Translations under genes and position numbers: made by a program
NCBI RefSeq assembly: GCF_041734735.1
Contig: NC_134887.1
Span: forward strand, 41,035,680 to 41,099,679
Direction: 5' to 3'
Length of the DNA stretch: 64,000 bases
DNA from: Babylonia areolata
Taxonomy: Eukaryota > Mollusca > Gastropoda > Neogastropoda > Buccinidae
In this document: piece after piece, positions 23,305-34,500 of the stretch
How the letters are laid out: every line of letters starts with the position of its first letter
Position numbering within the stretch: position 1 is the first letter of the stretch
The notes under the pieces: generated by a model
Told to the model about the DNA's origin: nothing
Databases searched by the model: none
What the model saw: only the letters and a program-made list of their open reading frames with translations

Positions 23305-23671
23305 GGATATTTGTATTTGCATTTTCTTTTTGTCACAACAGATCTCTCTGTGTGAAATTCGGGCTGCTCTCCCCAGGGAGAACGTGTCGCTACACTACAG
23401 CGCCACCCTTTTTTAAATAATTTTTTTCCTGCGTGCAGTTTTATTTCTTTTCCAAAGTGGATTTTTCTACAGAATTTTGCCAGGAACAACCCTTTTGTTG
23501 CCATGGGTTCTTTTACGTGTGCTAAGAGCATGCTGCACACGGGACCTCGGTTTATCGTCTCATCTGAATGACTAGCGTCCAGACCACGACTCAAGGTCTA
23601 GTGGAGGGGGAGAAAATATCGGCGGCCGAGCTTCCTGGGCGGACACGTTACCTCTATGCCATCGCTCCACA
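23305..23671 (-). mobile_element. SINE family A
   Basis: Minus-strand copy: tail at the low-coordinate end (TTTGTATTTGCATTTTC), the GAAATTCGGGCTGCTCTCC block, GGAACAACCCTTTTGTTGCC, and a partly deleted tRNA-like head ending at ATGCCATCGCTCCAC. Probably within the 3' UTR of the Myb-like gene. Confidence 0.85.
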
Positions 23672-24280
23672 TAAGTGTGTATATTAAGTGTGTACAAAAA
23701 TGTTCCAGTCCCATGAGTTTTCAGTGCATCACCGTCTCTTCCTCCAGTGTGCTGTGGGTTCTAATTGGAAGACATGAAGTTGATGAACTAGTCGAGTGTC
23801 ATCCACCTCTCAGAAACATGGGAATGCTACTCACATTTCCGAACAGTAACACTGCAGGTATAAGCTGTATGCATCTGTCAGGTGTGTTGGTAATAACCAG
23901 TGGTTCAACATTGCAGATACTGCTGTGTGAATCACTGAATGCCACATTGCATGGTGAACTCTGCATAATTGCACAATGTATGATTTTGTAATCTCTGAGA
24001 ATAAACACCATTGATATGAACACATCTGTATGATTGTATTGCATGTTTTTATCACTTTTAATCATTTGTGAATTTACTTTTTTCTTATTGTTTTAGTGAA
24101 TACTATGATTTCCAACCTGTAAGTGTAAGACACAACTTCCTTACATACATCTGAGCCCAGTGCCTGAATCTTATGGACTGTATGCACCCTATCCTAACAA
24201 CAATGTGACTGTCATGTAGCACCAGTCACATGCTTAACACTTGACAGCAAACTCAGTATCTGACAATACATTTGATCGCA
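23672..24280. other. unique sequence, candidate 3' UTR end
   Basis: No repeat or coding exon seen. AATAAA at 24000-24005 is the best poly(A) signal for the plus-strand Myb-like gene. Confidence 0.4.
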
Positions 24281-24512
24281 TTAACTCACTCAGTACGGCC
24301 AGTCCTCTCTTCTCCTCTACACAGACCCCTCGGATGTCCAGTGGGTGTCTGGATGACCCAACCTTTAGCTTCCATCGTCAGAATTGTGGTATTCTTTGTG
24401 AACATTCACCTCTTCAGTATAAGAGCCTTCCGCTTGCACTATTTTGATGATGGTAATTGGGGTGAAACGCTGTTAACGTCGTCTCTTTCGCCGTTCGTAT
24501 GGAGAGAGTTAA
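24281..24512. mobile_element. MITE 1, 232 bp, TTAA-flanked
   Basis: A 232-bp element bounded by TTAA on both sides (24281-24284 and 24509-24512). The imperfect inverted ends are TTAACTCACTCAGTACGG and, read inward from the right, TTAACTCTCTCCATACGA. TTAA target duplications are typical of piggyBac-type transposons. It has no coding capacity, so it was moved by another element. The copy at 29484 has exactly the same length. Confidence 0.85.
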
Positions 24513-24860
24513 ACACACATGATCACACTGAAAAACACTTGGGTTTTTTTGTTGTTGTTGTTGTTGTTGTTGTTTTGGTCTCACCACTTCAACATTCAGT
24601 TTGTCTTGATGTTCAATTGGAAACTGTTCATTTTTATTTTTCTCTAGTGTATCAAAGTAATACTGAATTCCATATGTGGCTCAGCTGAAAAGTGAATGAG
24701 ATCAACCATGGGGTGAAAAAGTCAACAGGACAGCAGCATTTAAATTGGGACTAAATGAGTCTATAACTAGTGGGAAAATAAAGAAAACAGAAAAATGTAC
24801 CAAGTGCCTCCATGAAAACCAGAAACATATCTGATCATGCACAACAGGGCGGCTGGGAGT
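24513..24860. other. unique sequence, no gene seen
   Basis: A GTT repeat at 24548-24577, otherwise unremarkable A/T-rich DNA. Confidence 0.4.
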
Positions 24861-24862
24861 GG

Positions 24863-25850
24863 AAGCACAGCTTAGTAACTGGACTGTGACTGAACACTTT
24901 GTACCCCTTCAGTGCAGCTGCACTGCTTAGTAACTGGACTGTGACTGAACACTTTGTACCCCTTCAGTGCAGCTGCACTGCTTAGTAACTGGACTGTGAC
25001 TGAACACTTTGTACCCCTTCAGTGCAGCAGTACTGCTTTGTAACTGGACTGTGACTGAACACTTTGTACCACTTCAGTGCAGCTGCACTGCTTAGTAACT
25101 GGAATGTGACTTAACTTAACTTCTTCTTCTGCGTTCACTCGCATGCACACGAGTGGGCTTTTACATGTATGACCGTTTTTACCCCGCCATGTAGGCAGCC
25201 ATACTCCGTTTTCAGGGGTGTGCATGCTGGGTATGTTCTTGTTTCCATAACCCACTGAACGCTGACATGGATTACGAATCTTTAACGTGCGTATTTGATC
25301 TTCTGCTTGCACATACACATGAAGGGGCTTCAGGCACTAGCAGGTCTGCACATATGTTGACCTGGGAGATCGTAAAAATCTCCACCCTTTACCCACCAGG
25401 CGCCATCACCGTGATTCGAACCCGGGACCCTCAGATTGAAAGTCCAATGCTTTAACCATTCGGCTATTGCACCCGTTGACTGTGACTGAACATTTTGTAC
25501 CTCTTCAGTGCAGCTGCACTGCTTAGTAACTGGACTGTGACTTAACACTTTGTACCTATTTAGTACAGCTGCACTGCTTAGTAACTGGACTGTGACTGAA
25601 CACTTTGTACCCCTTCAGTGCAGCTGCACTGCTTAATAACTGGACTGTGACTTAACACTTTGTACCCCTTCAGCGCAGCTGCACTGCTTAGTAACTGGAC
25701 TGTGACTGAACACTTCGTACCTCTTCAGTGCAGCTGCACTGCTTAGTAACTGGACTGTGACTGAACACTTTGTACCTCTTCAGTGCAGCTGCACTGCTTA
25801 GTAACTAGACTGTGACTTTACACTTCAGTGCAGCTGCACTTCAGTTTCTG
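24863..25850. repeat. ~57-bp minisatellite, split by a SINE
   Basis: About eleven copies of a unit CTGCACTGCTTAGTAACTGG plus ACTGTGACTGAACACTTTGT and ACCCCTTCAGTGCAG. SINE family B is inserted between 25121 and 25476, after which the array resumes. Confidence 0.9.
25121..25476 (-). mobile_element. SINE family B, full length, inside a minisatellite
   Basis: Minus-strand copy. The tRNA-like head at the high-coordinate end reads GCAATAGCCGAATGGTTAAA, with a B-box-like GGGTTCGAATCACGG. The body includes GATCTTTAACGTGCGTATTT and the end is AAG-rich. Both flanks are units of the same minisatellite, so the array is older than the insertion. Confidence 0.9.
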
Positions 25851-27070
25851 TGGACCAACACCACAAGAGCTGAGTGCACTGTCGACATCAAACATCATAC
25901 ACCAAGCTGAAAGCACTGATTAGGAATAAAGATGATTCAGAAAGGGAAACTGAATATGCCCACTGCAGAACAAAAATAGCCATCCTTAGTCAAAGTGAAG
26001 CATCTGGGTTGTTACATAGTACTCACCGTACCAAGAACAAAAATACCCACACTTTGTCTAAAAGAAGCAGCAAAGTTGTTGCAGACAGCACTTGAGGTAC
26101 AGTGTGTTAAACATGTTGTGGGACAAAGGCATCACCACTGTTTCAGTTCAGCTGAAGGCTTCAAAATGGTACCGGTATATACTGTACTGGCAGCAAATTA
26201 AAAAAAAAAAAAAGGCTGCCCAACAGACTAATAGATCATGGGACAGAGTAAGAGAGCTTACAGCAGACAAAAACATTTGGATTCCAATCTAGGTTCTGAA
26301 AATGATGTCTCTGTTGAGGAAACATGGAGTTGATAGTCATTGTCTCTACTACTACTTGATAAAGAGCTCTCAGACTTTTTTGGAAGCTTCAGCACAAATA
26401 GCATGTAGGATTCATGTTAAAGTTTTCTTTAAATTCATGGGATATCTCATGCACTGTTTTGCCTTACAAGCTGGAAATGATGGCAGTTCAGGTTACGGAT
26501 AATCCAGAAACCTCACAGTTTACACACATTCACCATGATAATCCTCAACTCTTTTATTTTGAAAATCCTTGCCTGTTTAAGCCCACCATTCGGCATTCTG
26601 TCTATTCTGTGTACCTGTCTACTTGTCAGTCTATTGTCTCTTAGATTTTGTTTCCTGATATCACTCATTTACCATAATATGGTAAGGTTCCGTTATGATG
26701 ATGCGTACACAGCAAATTTTTAAGTCTAAAAGTAAGCCAACAGCCTTGTATGAGTTGTCTTCAAATAAACGGACCAGCTATCCAGAGAATATCTATTTTG
26801 TTGGAGATTAACAGAGCAAGTAATAGAAGAAACCAAACAATCCTGGCTTTAGTTTAAGGGCAAATGTGATGAAGGAAAAAATTATTTAGCTACTTCTGAT
26901 CATTTCAGATTTAATGGTCTCTGGCTGACCATCTTGAGGAAACACACAGTGAACTTGAGTGAAGAATTTGAACAGACAAACCTACATGCAGAAAATGTTT
27001 TTTTTACAAATTATATTTTTTCAGTCACACATCTGCAATCATGTAATGCATTTCTCGCATCTGAATTCCA
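25851..27070. other. unique intergenic sequence, no gene recognised
   Basis: No splice-bounded coding stretch or known repeat is visible. Short open frames (up to 76 codons) lack codon or domain support. A decayed transposon cannot be excluded. Confidence 0.4.
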
Positions 27071-27094
27071 GCACTCTCTCTTCTAGACCCATGC

Positions 27095-27137
27095 CACACC
27101 ATACACACACAATCACACATGCACACAGACACACGCA

Positions 27138-27168
<31 letters not shown>

Positions 27169-27285
27169 AGACACATACTTATGCCCTCAATGTACTGCTG
27201 CTTCAGTGTTCATGGAGTGATGTGGATCAAACCACATGCTCACATGGTGAGTTGCTTTTTCTGCTTCTTGTTGACATGGCCTTGC

Positions 27286-27319
<34 letters not shown>

Positions 27320-27380
27320 CGTGCATGCATGTGTGTGTGTGTGTGTGGGTGTGTGTTCGTGCGTGTGCGCCCTCAAAGTG
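27095..27380. repeat. CA, CT and GT microsatellites
   Basis: CA/CT tract at 27095-27175 and a GT/GC tract at 27285-27370. Confidence 0.85.
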
Positions 27381-27439
27381 ATACTTCTTCACCATTTCAC
27401 TGGCTTCAAGTCACCTGGTTCAGGTTGCACACACTGACA

Positions 27440-28505
27440 GACTTCAGGCCCCGATTCAGGTCACACAGCTCAAATCACACACTTCAATTCACACTGTTCA
27501 TACCACACACTTCAATTCACACTGTTCATACCACACACTTCAATTCACACCCTTCAAGTCGCACAGTTCATACCACATACTTCAATACGCACTGTTCATA
27601 CCACACACTTCAATTCACACTGTTCAAATTACAGTTCATACCACACACTTCAATTCACACTGTTCATACCACACACTTCAGTTCACACTGTTCATACCAC
27701 ACACTTCAGTTCACACTGTTCATACCACACACTTCAATTCACACTGTTCATACCACACACCTCAATTCACACCCTTCAAGTCACACAGTTCATACCACAC
27801 ACTTCAATTCACACTGTTCAAATTACAGTTCATACCACACACTTCAATTCACACTGTTCATACCACACACTTCAGTTCACATGCTTTCACTTCAAGACTC
27901 GCACAGCACAGTTCACATTTCACACTGTCCCTTTCTTCTTCTTGCCGGTGGCGGCCACAGACTTCAATTCACATGCCTTAAGTAATACTGTACATATCAC
28001 ACACTTCAAGTTCACGTCACATGCTTCAAGTCACACGGATGATACCGCACAGCTTCAAATCACACTGTTCATATCACACACTTCAACTCTAACGCTTCAA
28101 GTTGGACTGTTCATACCACACAGTTCAACTCACACGCTTCAAGTTGGACTGTTCATACCACACACTTCAACTCACACGCTTCAAGTCGGACTGTTCATAC
28201 CACACACTTCAACTCACACGCTTCAAGTTGGACTTTTCATACCACACACTTCAACTCACACGCTTCAAGTTGGACTTTTCATACCACACACTTCAACTCT
28301 CGCATACCACATGCTTCAAGTCACACTGTTCATATCACACACTTCAAATCACACTGTTCATACCACACACATCAGTTCACACTGTTCATACCACACACTT
28401 CACTTCACACTTCCTACCACACACATCACTTCACACTTCATACCACACACTCCAATTCACACGACGCTTCAACTTCCAAGACTCCCACACAGCACAGTTC
28501 ACACA
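27440..28505. repeat. minisatellite downstream of the HARBI1-like gene
   Basis: Tandem units of CACACTTCAATTCACACTGT plus TCATACCA (about 28 bp), changing after 28080 to a ~37-bp form with ACACGCTTCAAGTTGGACTG. It reaches to the stop codon of the minus-strand HARBI1-like gene. Around 27897-27955 it includes text resembling that gene's last coding bases (CTTTCTTCTTCTTGCCGG). Confidence 0.85.
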
Positions 28506-28507
28506 CG

Positions 28508-31500
28508 TCACACAGTCGCTGCCACTTTCTTCTTCCTGCCAGCACTGCCACTGCCGGCGGCACCACTGCCAGGCGTGCCATCAAACCCACTGCCGCTGAG
28601 CACGGGGAAGCGGTCCTCCCCCACCACCTCCTCCCGGTCGAGGAGGAAGTTGAGGAGGGCGCAGGCCGCCAGCACCACAGAGGGGATCTTGTCCGGCAGC
28701 ATCTCCAGCAGCTCCAGGCGCTGGAAGGTGTTCTTCAGGAGGCGTGTGGTGCGCTCAAGGGCCACCATGCTGGCCGCGTGCAGCCCGTTGAAGTAGAACA
28801 TCTCGTCCGACATGGGCGCGTGCTGCGGGAAGGGCACCCACACGTGGTTACGGGCTGGGTAGTCCCGGCTGGCCAGCACCTGTTTGGAGGGAATGATTTT
28901 TAGGGTTTTTTTGTTTTTTTGTGCGGATGGTTTGGTTCTTCTTGGGGGGTTTGTATGTGTTGTGTTTGTGTTGTGTGTGTGTGTGTGTGTGTGTTCACAC
29001 ATGTGTGGTTTTGTGTTTGTGTGTGTAGTGTGTGTGTGTATGGGGATGACTGTTTATCAGACACAACACACAAGTTTCCCTTGGCAAGGTTATTACTCTA
29101 CAGGCAGTGTGTGTATGTCACTGTGTGACAGTGTGTTTCACAGAGAGAGAGAGAGAGAGTGTGTGTGTGTGCAAAAGGGGCCCGATGTGAGCAGGAGGCC
29201 TCTCTCATGAAAGCTGAAGTTCCAAACAAAGTCAAATATGGGATCAGTATCATTATTTTGCAAATCTGCATACAGAGAAACCCAACAGGATATGGCACAG
29301 GTCACGCTTGTAGCAATACAACTTACACTGACAGGACAAAACTGCATTCAAAACCACACCAACAGGCTCACAAACACACAGTACTCGGCAGGCTCCAAGG
29401 ACCTGACCAAAGCATCACAGCTTATGCGTAGGCCAGGAATACGCCTCCCTCACTTGCCACACCCCCTTGAGTGTTTCCGTGATTTAACTCACTCAGTATG
29501 GCCAGTCCTCTCTTCTCCTCTACACAGACCCCTCAGATGTCCAGTGGGTGTCTGAATAACCCGACCTTTAGCTTCTGTCGTCAGAACTGTGGTATTCTTT
29601 GTCAACATTCACCTCTTCAGTATAAGAGCCTCCCGCTTGCAATATTGTGATGATGGTAATTGGGATGAAACGCTGTTAACGTCGTCTCTTTCGCCGTTCG
29701 TATGGAGAGAGTTAAAGATTGATCAGTTGTACATGTTTTGGATTATAACATTCAGGCCACATAACGAGTTGCCATCATTTTAATCTGCCGTTGTTTATCC
29801 GCAAGACGTCACACAAACATAAAGGGGAATAACTGGAACAACCTTCCCCATCATATCTGTGCATCTGATTCTATTTCTGCTTTTCGCACATCATTAAAAA
29901 CTCAAATTTTTTAAATCTATCTATAAGTACTCTCAGCTTCCTTGTTCTCCAACGCCACCCCTGTAAGCTCACTTTGGATGTATAAAGAGTGGGAAAGGGG
30001 CAGTGTGTGTGTGTAGGGGGGGGGGGGGGGGGGGGGTAAGGGGGGAGGGGGTGGCGGAGGGATTTTTGAGAAAGAGTAATCATGAATGATTTATGTAACT
30101 TGTAATATTTTTCTTTCATGTAAAGCGCCCTGAGCTCTTAGAGAGAAAGGGCGCTATATAAATGTACATTATTATTATTATCATTATTGACTCCATAATT
30201 AAAGCACACAGGAGGTTTATTGATCTTCTTCTGCATTCACTCGTATGCACACGAGTGGGCTTTTACGTGTATGACAGTTTTTACCCCGCCATGTAGGCAG
30301 CCATACTCTGAGCTCTTAGAGAGAAAGGGCGCTATATAAATGTACATTATTATTATTATCATTATTGACTCCATAATTAAAGCACACAGGAGGTTTATTG
30401 ATCTTCTTCTGCATTCACTCGTATGCACACGAGTGGGCTTTTACGTGTATGACAGTTTTTACCCCGCCATGTAGGCAGCCATACTCCGTTTTCGGGGGTG
30501 TGCATGCTGGGTATGTTCTTGTTTCCATAACCCACTGAACGCTGACATGGATTACAGGATCTTTAACATGCGTATCTGATCTTCTGCTTGCATATACACA
30601 CGAAGGGGGTTCAGGCAATAGCAGGTCTACACATATGTTGACCTGGGAGATCGTAAAAATCTCCACCCTTTACCCACCAGGCGCCGTCACCGTGATTCGA
30701 ACCCGGGACCCTCAGACTGACAGTCCAACACTTTAACCACTCGGCTATTGCGCCCGTCTGTATATTGATCAATGTTCCTGTTTACAAACAAGGTAATTGT
30801 TACAACCCCTAAACAGCTGACATGTGAGTCAGACAGGAAGAGGACCCCTACCTGTGCGTAATCCGGCAGTTTGTCCAGCAATCCAGGGAGATCACTCTCG
30901 TGGAAGGCAGCATGCTCGGCAGTGGTGCCAGGCCAGCCGGCACTGACGTGCAGGAAACGACGGTTGGCGTCGCACACTGCCTGCAGCAGAATGGAGGGGC
31001 GACCATTGGGGTCGCGATAGGGGGCGCCGCGCTTCGCTGATCGCAGGCGAAGAGGCAGACGACAAGCCCCCAGACATCCCATCACACCTGGTTAGGACAA
31101 CAGAAACAAAGACCTACGTGGTTCAGAAATCATTACCACCATCACTGTTAACTCAATCAAGTCTTGCTGGATGCGGATTTCTGACGCTGTTCCGTTCACT
31201 TGAAGTCATGTCGGATGCACTGTTCCGATTTCAGATTTTGATAATTTTTCAATGTTACTGACCTTACTTTAAGGGTGACAACTCATGATTTCCAGATAAC
31301 TCAGACACTTTTCTCACAAGTTCCTTCCCTTAGACTGTTGTTTGTTCATTCTGTAGTAGTTTTAGATCGTTTTGTACTGACCGACCCTAACACAGAACCA
31401 CAAGGTATTCAACATGGCGGCACCCAGGTGAAACCGATTCGTGCGGAACGTAAGAGTGGCTCAAGTCAAGCAATATCTTTTTTTTATGCTGTATGCATAA

Positions 31501-34500
31501 ATAGTATCATTAGCACTTCAAACCAAGAGTACAGGAGCGTGACTGAACCAGTGAAGGAGGATTCAGAGCATGAAGAAGTGAATAACCTGTGTTCCAAAAA
31601 GTTTCTGTTTTCCTGCCAATGTGTATCATATTGGATTACCTATATCATCAAAACCATATGGTTCCTTCACTTAAGGAAAGCATTTTAATAAATTCATTGT
31701 TGTATCTGTCCACTGGTATGTGTTTTATGTTTGTAGGGTGAGTGCTTGATTTTTTTTTTCTTTTTAATTGCTTAAAACAGTGCGATTTAAGAGGAAAACC
31801 GGGTCATTTTGACCGACTTGATCGAGTTAATGAGAATGGTAGAGCTCCTTGGTCAACAAACAAAACAACGCAACCATCAGTTTCCACCCACGGAAAGATA
31901 ACGACGATTAACACAACAAATGTCTCTGTTACCCAACAGATATATTTCCGGGTATCATGTTTACAGGTATTATTCTTCTTCTTCGTTCGTGGGCTGCAAC
32001 TCCCACATCCATACATATGTACATGAGTGGGCTTTTACATGTATGACCATTTTTTTCCCCGCCATGTAGGCAGCTATACTCTGTTTTCAGGGGTATATTT
32101 ACAAGTATGGTATCAATAATCATTCTACATGGTGTCATTTTGTCTCCATTCTAAAACAACACTTTATGCCCCCCAAAATCCACCATAATGTCCTCAAAGA
32201 CCTTGCTTTTCTTTCTCTTTCAATTGCAATATTTTTTACTGCTGCAACAAACTTGTTAAGTGGAGGACATACATATAATTACCACAATATCTGCAACAAC
32301 AACAACAGCAACAAGAAAAGTGTAATGCTGTGGAATGTAATTTTTCTGCACAGTGGAAGTATTTGATATGTCCTATAATTTTGCAAGATTATGTTGCAAG
32401 ATATAGCAAATGTCTGCTGTGACATTTTGTGTTTGGTCTTTCAACACTTTGACTTGTTTTACTGATCATTCAACAACATTATGAATGTTTATTGAGGATA
32501 TTGTACTCAACTGATGTTTCAACACAACAACAAGCATTTGCCATGTAAATGGTACTTTACTCTTTCCAACCTCGAACAGATGTTTAACATGCAAAGTTGC
32601 ACATTAATCAATCTTTAAACAGTCAGAGTACCATTGAGAATTGTATTTGAATCTAGCTGCATACAAGATTGTTTATTCTCGGAACATGTACCGTAGGCTT
32701 CAAATAAACAAGATAGACTTTGCCACAGAATCTGTACATCATTCTGTCAACATGGAAAACAGTCATGACTACAGAAGGTGTATTTTATCAATATTTCACA
32801 ACTTATCCTGGACGTTAAAACTGTACACCATTCTGTCAACATGCAAAATAGACATGACCATAGAAGTTGTACTTCACCTGTAATTTCACATCTTACCCTG
32901 TATATCTTACATTCTGCAATGTCCGCACATCAAGAACGTTTCATGAAGGAAGTTAGACATTCCCCTCTCAAGATACCAAAGGCTAAAGCAACAGGCTTAA
33001 ATGAAAATAAACAAGACAGACTTTGCCATAGAATCTATACATCATTCTGTCAACAAGCAAAACAGTCATGACTACAGAAAGTAGTCATTTTATCGACGTT
33101 TCACATCTTAAAGTTTTCACCGAGTGGAGACTGGCATTGACAAAGACCAGAGGCCTAAAAGGACCCTGTTTAAGTTTTCACCCGGTGCTGACCAGCGTAC
33201 CCTGGAAGTTGTAGTTCTGTTCGAAGGAGAGCAGACAACCCTTCACCTCCTCCTCCAGGGCAGGCCAGCGGATGGTCTGTGGCATCAGGTGCTCCACAAT
33301 GGCCGTGCTGAACAGGTGCACCGCCCCGTGGAAGGTCCCAATGCTCCAGTCGAAGCGCTTGACGATCTGTTTCATGCTCTCCCGCCCCGCCAGCCACCAC
33401 AGGACGCCCAGCAGCTTGGAGTAGGGGCTGACAGTGCGCCCCGCCACTTTGAAGCCCACCACTTCGCACAGTGACTGCAAACACACATAGCTCTTGTCAT
33501 GGACGTGACACTTCAACACTTCACACAGTGACTGAAAACACACATAGCTCTTGTCATGGACGTGGCACTTCAACACTTCACACAGTGACTGAAAACACAC
33601 ATAGCTCTTGTCATGGACAGGACACTTCACCACTTCACACAGTGACTGAAAACAGATATGGTTCTTGTCATGAATATCATGCACACACGTCACTCTTGTC
33701 ATAAACATGACACACACAGTTCATGTCATAAACATGACACATCACCACTTCATACAGTGACTGAAAACACAGCTACTGCCAAAAACAATACACATACATA
33801 GCTCTCGTCATAAATATCATACACACACCGCTCCGGTCATAAACACGACACACAGAGCACTTGTCATAAAAGTGACACATACAGCTTTTGTCAGGAGAGG
33901 TGAGTGATACCCACGACAGAACTCTTGTCTCTTGTGTCATGCTGACTGACCACATTCTTCTTCTTCTGCGTTCACTCGTATGCACACGAGTGGGCTTTTA
34001 CATGTATGACCGTTTTTACCCCGCCATGTAGGCAGCCATACTCCGTTTTCGGGGGTGTGCATGCTGGGTATGTTCTCGTTTCCATAACCCACCGAACGCT
34101 GACATGGATTACAGGATCTTTAACGTGCGTATTTGATCTTCTGCTTGCATACACACACGAAGGGGGTTCAGGCACTAGCAGGTCTGCACATATGTTGACC
34201 TGGGAGATCGTAAAATTCTCCACCCTTTACCCACCAGGCGCCATCACCATGATTCGAACCCGGGACCCTCAGATTGACAGTCCAACGCTTTAACCACTCG
34301 GCTATTGTGCCCGTCAGCTGACTGACCTGAAAGGTGCTCCTCTCCATGTGGAACGAGGCCTTGAAGGAAGGGTCCCTGAAGTAGGGAATCTTTTCCAGCT
34401 CTCTCTGCATCATCTCTGTGTCTGTCAGACCCCTTCCCTCTCCCCCCGGTGCCGGTGCCGGTGCTGGTGCTGCTGCTGGTGCTGGTGCCGCAGCCCCAAC

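Noticed and set aside
23305-23671. reading the minus-strand open frame SDETINRGPVCSMLLAHVKEP as a conserved protein
   Set aside because: The same text occurs in every SINE A copy. It is repeat sequence, not coding.
25380-25476. tRNA gene suggested by B-box text (GGGTTCGAATC) here and at 13.8, 30.7, 34.3, 42.2 and 44.9 kb
   Set aside because: The promoters belong to SINE families A and B with ~350-410 bp bodies. No cloverleaf of correct length with an anticodon arm is seen.
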